Positions 62,275-64,000 of a stretch of 64,000 nucleotides of DNA are shown in pieces (within the stretch, counting starts at the first letter, position 1; each line of letters opens with the position of its first letter). The stretch lies in the NCBI RefSeq assembly GCF_010095445.2, contig NZ_WFGV02000009.1:1-64000 (forward strand), in the 5' to 3' direction. The notes below the pieces were generated by a model. That model was not told the DNA's origin and made no database searches. It saw nothing but the letters and a program-made list of their open reading frames with translations. A program made the position numbers and the translations under genes. Source of the stretch: Pseudomonas sp. TNT3 (GTDB lineage Bacteria; Pseudomonadota; Gammaproteobacteria; Pseudomonadales; Pseudomonadaceae).

Positions 62275-64000
62275 ATGCTCGAAATTTTCCGCTCGTTTTT
62301 CACGGCGTACTGGTACGTGATCATCCCGGTGGTCTTTACCGTCCTGCTTTCAATCCCGGTGATTGTTTACTGGTCGTCCTTTAAATACTGGTTGATGAAA
62401 GTCCGTATTCGACTGCCGGTTTTTGGCCGCATCAGACACTGGGTCAAGCATCCTGGCGAAAAAGAAAAGCCAAGCGAAAACAACACCCGGCCTATCGGTT
62501 TTCTTTCGTCCGAACGTGAACTGTGCTCGTTCTACGACAAGTATTACCGGGACCACCAACCTTCGGAAGCCAACTTCCGGCGCTGTCAGAATTACCTCGG
62601 CAAGGTCCAGGAAGCGGATCGCCGGGAAAAAGGCCTGGGCCTTTGGGCACTGATTATTGTGTTGATGCTGATCGAGGCCACGGCGTTCGGTTTCGCACTG
62701 GCACCTTTCGCCCTGACGCTGGCCACTCCGAACACCGCATTGGCGGGTGCTTTCGCGATCGGTCTGGTGATCTCGATTATTGGTTTGTTCCTGTCCGAAT
62801 TCGCCGGGCGCGCGCTCTACAAAAACCACATGGTCGATAACATCATGTCGTACGAAAACCTGCGCCGTAATGGTTCTGGCGGCGACATGATCAGCACTCA
62901 CATCATCACCATCGACAACACCAATGACGATGACGGTGATGCGCCTTATCAGCAGTTGCTGAACCGCATGAAAGTGAATAAAAACGGCGACATGCCGGCC
63001 AAGCGTTACACCATGCTGATTGGCTATGGCATTTTCATTGTTGGTTTGGCGGTCGCTGCGTTCTGGGTCCGGACCGAAACACTCAACGCCCAAGAGTCTG
63101 ACCTGATCGCCAACCCGCCAGCTCATGTCCAGTCCGCTGATGACTTCCCGGCAGCCGACGGCGTACCAATCCCCGATGACATGCAAGCCCTGTCGGACAG
63201 TGCTGCCGGCAAATCGGCCCAGGATCAGATCGATGCGTTGCACCGCGCATCCCTCGTGACCTTCGCTGTATTGAGCGGCCTGTTTATCTTCATCCAGGCG
63301 AGCTCGACCTACCTGGCGTTCATCTTCGGTTTTGCCGGCACACATTCACGCAAAGCCTGGGAACGGACACACAAGTTCTCCAGCGCCGACGACTTCATGC
63401 GCTACCACGCCAGCAAGGCGCGCGATGTGGCCAACGATGCACAAGCGTCCCTGGGCATGCTTCAAGGTTTGCAGATGAAAGTATTCCGGGTTGGCGGCAA
63501 TGATCTGGATGCGTTGCGTTCGGATTTGCTGAACCGAACCTTCGAATCGTACATCGCTCAGGAAGACAACAAGGCCAGGGGCAAAAAGAGCCGCGACGTC
63601 ATCGAGACTTACTTCAAGAAACTCATGGCCGACCTGTCTGCCGCCATTGAAGCGGGCGACAACGCCAAGATCAACGAACTGATCTCGGTCGCCACCCCGC
63701 GCTTTAATCAAATCGACACCAACGACCCTACGCTGGCCGATTTCAAAACGCAGTTCGCCAGCCTGAGCATCTTCCACACCAAACCGACGGCTGCACCAGC
63801 ACCAGCACCCGTCGTGACACGGGTCGAAGCATCCGTCATCGAAGTGGCCGTTGCCGTTGAGCCAGCTCCGGCTCCAGTGCCGGCGCCAGCTCCAGCTCCA
63901 GCACCAATCGTCGCCCCGACCCAGGCAGCCGCCTTCGATCACAACGCCTTCGGTGATCTGACCGGTTACGAAGAGGACGACATCGACTACGTTGCCGGCA
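62275..64000 (+). CDS. Large membrane protein with Ala/Pro-rich tail (3' end outside window)
   Basis: From ATG 62275 (MLEIFRSFFTAYWYVIIPVVFTV) an open frame runs to the right edge, about 575 codons so far. It holds five or more hydrophobic segments: one at the N-terminus, two near residues 125-185, one near 250 (YTMLIGYGIFIVGLAVAAFW) and one near 330 (TFAVLSGLFIFIQASSTYLAFIFGFA). A charged helical region and a low-complexity tail of Ala-Pro repeats then lead to an acidic end (YEEDDIDYVAG). No known family is recognised. Minus-strand frames here are shadows of the Ala/Pro-rich part. It pairs with the OmpA lipoprotein. Confidence 0.75.
   Translation, partial: MLEIFRSFFTAYWYVIIPVVFTVLLSIPVIVYWSSFKYWLMKVRIRLPVFGRIRHWVKHPGEKEKPSENNTRPIGFLSSERELCSFYDKYYRDHQPSEANFRRCQNYLGKVQEADRREKGLGLWALIIVLMLIEATAFGFALAPFALTLATPNTALAGAFAIGLVISIIGLFLSEFAGRALYKNHMVDNIMSYENLRRNGSGGDMISTHIITIDNTNDDDGDAPYQQLLNRMKVNKNGDMPAKRYTMLIGYGIFIVGLAVAAFWVRTETLNAQESDLIANPPAHVQSADDFPAADGVPIPDDMQALSDSAAGKSAQDQIDALHRASLVTFAVLSGLFIFIQASSTYLAFIFGFAGTHSRKAWERTHKFSSADDFMRYHASKARDVANDAQASLGMLQGLQMKVFRVGGNDLDALRSDLLNRTFESYIAQEDNKARGKKSRDVIETYFKKLMADLSAAIEAGDNAKINELISVATPRFNQIDTNDPTLADFKTQFASLSIFHTKPTAAPAPAPVVTRVEASVIEVAVAVEPAPAPVPAPAPAPAPIVAPTQAAAFDHNAFGDLTGYEEDDIDYVAG

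Noticed and set aside
62350..63942. Two minus-strand frames near the right end, one Cys/Trp/Arg-rich
   Set aside because: They mirror the Ala/Pro-rich and membrane parts of the plus-strand gene that begins at 62275.

Overview
The window reads as the chromosome of a fluorescens-group Pseudomonas. The gene order glnA, ntrB, ntrC, trmL, secB, grxC, gpmI, envC, ctpA, hisF/A/H/B, then asmA, mutY and yggX is typical of the genus. GC-rich codon use and paired REP (REPIN) palindromes between convergent or unrelated genes point the same way. No species can be named from the sequence alone.

Layout. 1-9.7 kb: a DUF2339 membrane protein (cut by the left edge), glycogen phosphorylase, a YkgJ-type cysteine-cluster protein, the ribosomal GTPase TypA and ThiI. 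9.7-16.9 kb: nitrogen control. A sigma-54 promoter drives glnA, followed by two tandem DUF4124 proteins and ntrB-ntrC. Downstream of ntrC lies a sigma-54-driven, triple-repeat small RNA that I identify as NrsZ, then an antisense-side small membrane protein and trmL. 17-23.6 kb: secB-grxC-rhodanese (minus) and gpmI, envC, ctpA and a YibQ-type deacetylase (plus). 23.7-26.3 kb: an accessory pair, a Vps62-domain protein and a secreted trypsin-like protease. 26.3-30.2 kb: a solute-binding protein and hisF-hisA-(DUF2164)-hisH-hisB, all minus. 30.4-36.3 kb: an OFA-type MFS carrier, asmA-mutY-yggX and tRNA-Phe. 36.5-43.6 kb: mixed accessory and metabolic genes (a TauD-like oxygenase, a TSUP carrier, a YhcG nuclease, a hydrolase, two tandem paralogues of unknown function, an amino acid permease). 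44.2-49.6 kb: a basic-amino-acid ABC transporter, two methyltransferases and tRNA-Thr.

The most notable accessory region is an integrated element of about 8.9 kb at 49.71-58.61 kb. It is inserted at the 3' end of tRNA-Thr(TGT) and bounded by a near-perfect copy of the tRNA tail at 58591-58614. It holds a P4-type integrase, a second and different integrase with an overlapping small gene, a cluster of DnaA-box-like sites, several perfect hairpins, an AT-rich membrane-protein gene followed by ten perfect copies of an 8-bp repeat, and a minus-strand pair. That pair is a 1040-residue SF2 helicase with a C-terminal nuclease-like motif and a small GIY-YIG-like protein, and it is a good candidate for a phage-defence module. 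Its function is inferred, not shown.

58.7-64 kb: a ParDE toxin-antitoxin pair, a DUF6124 gene behind a long structured leader, and a two-gene unit of an OmpA-family lipoprotein and a large membrane protein with an Ala/Pro-rich tail (cut by the right edge).

How the genes work together: glnA, NtrBC and NrsZ form one nitrogen-stress circuit. SecB and glutaredoxin serve export and redox balance. EnvC and CtpA act in envelope remodelling and proteolysis. The his genes are one tight operon. The ABC operon imports cationic amino acids.
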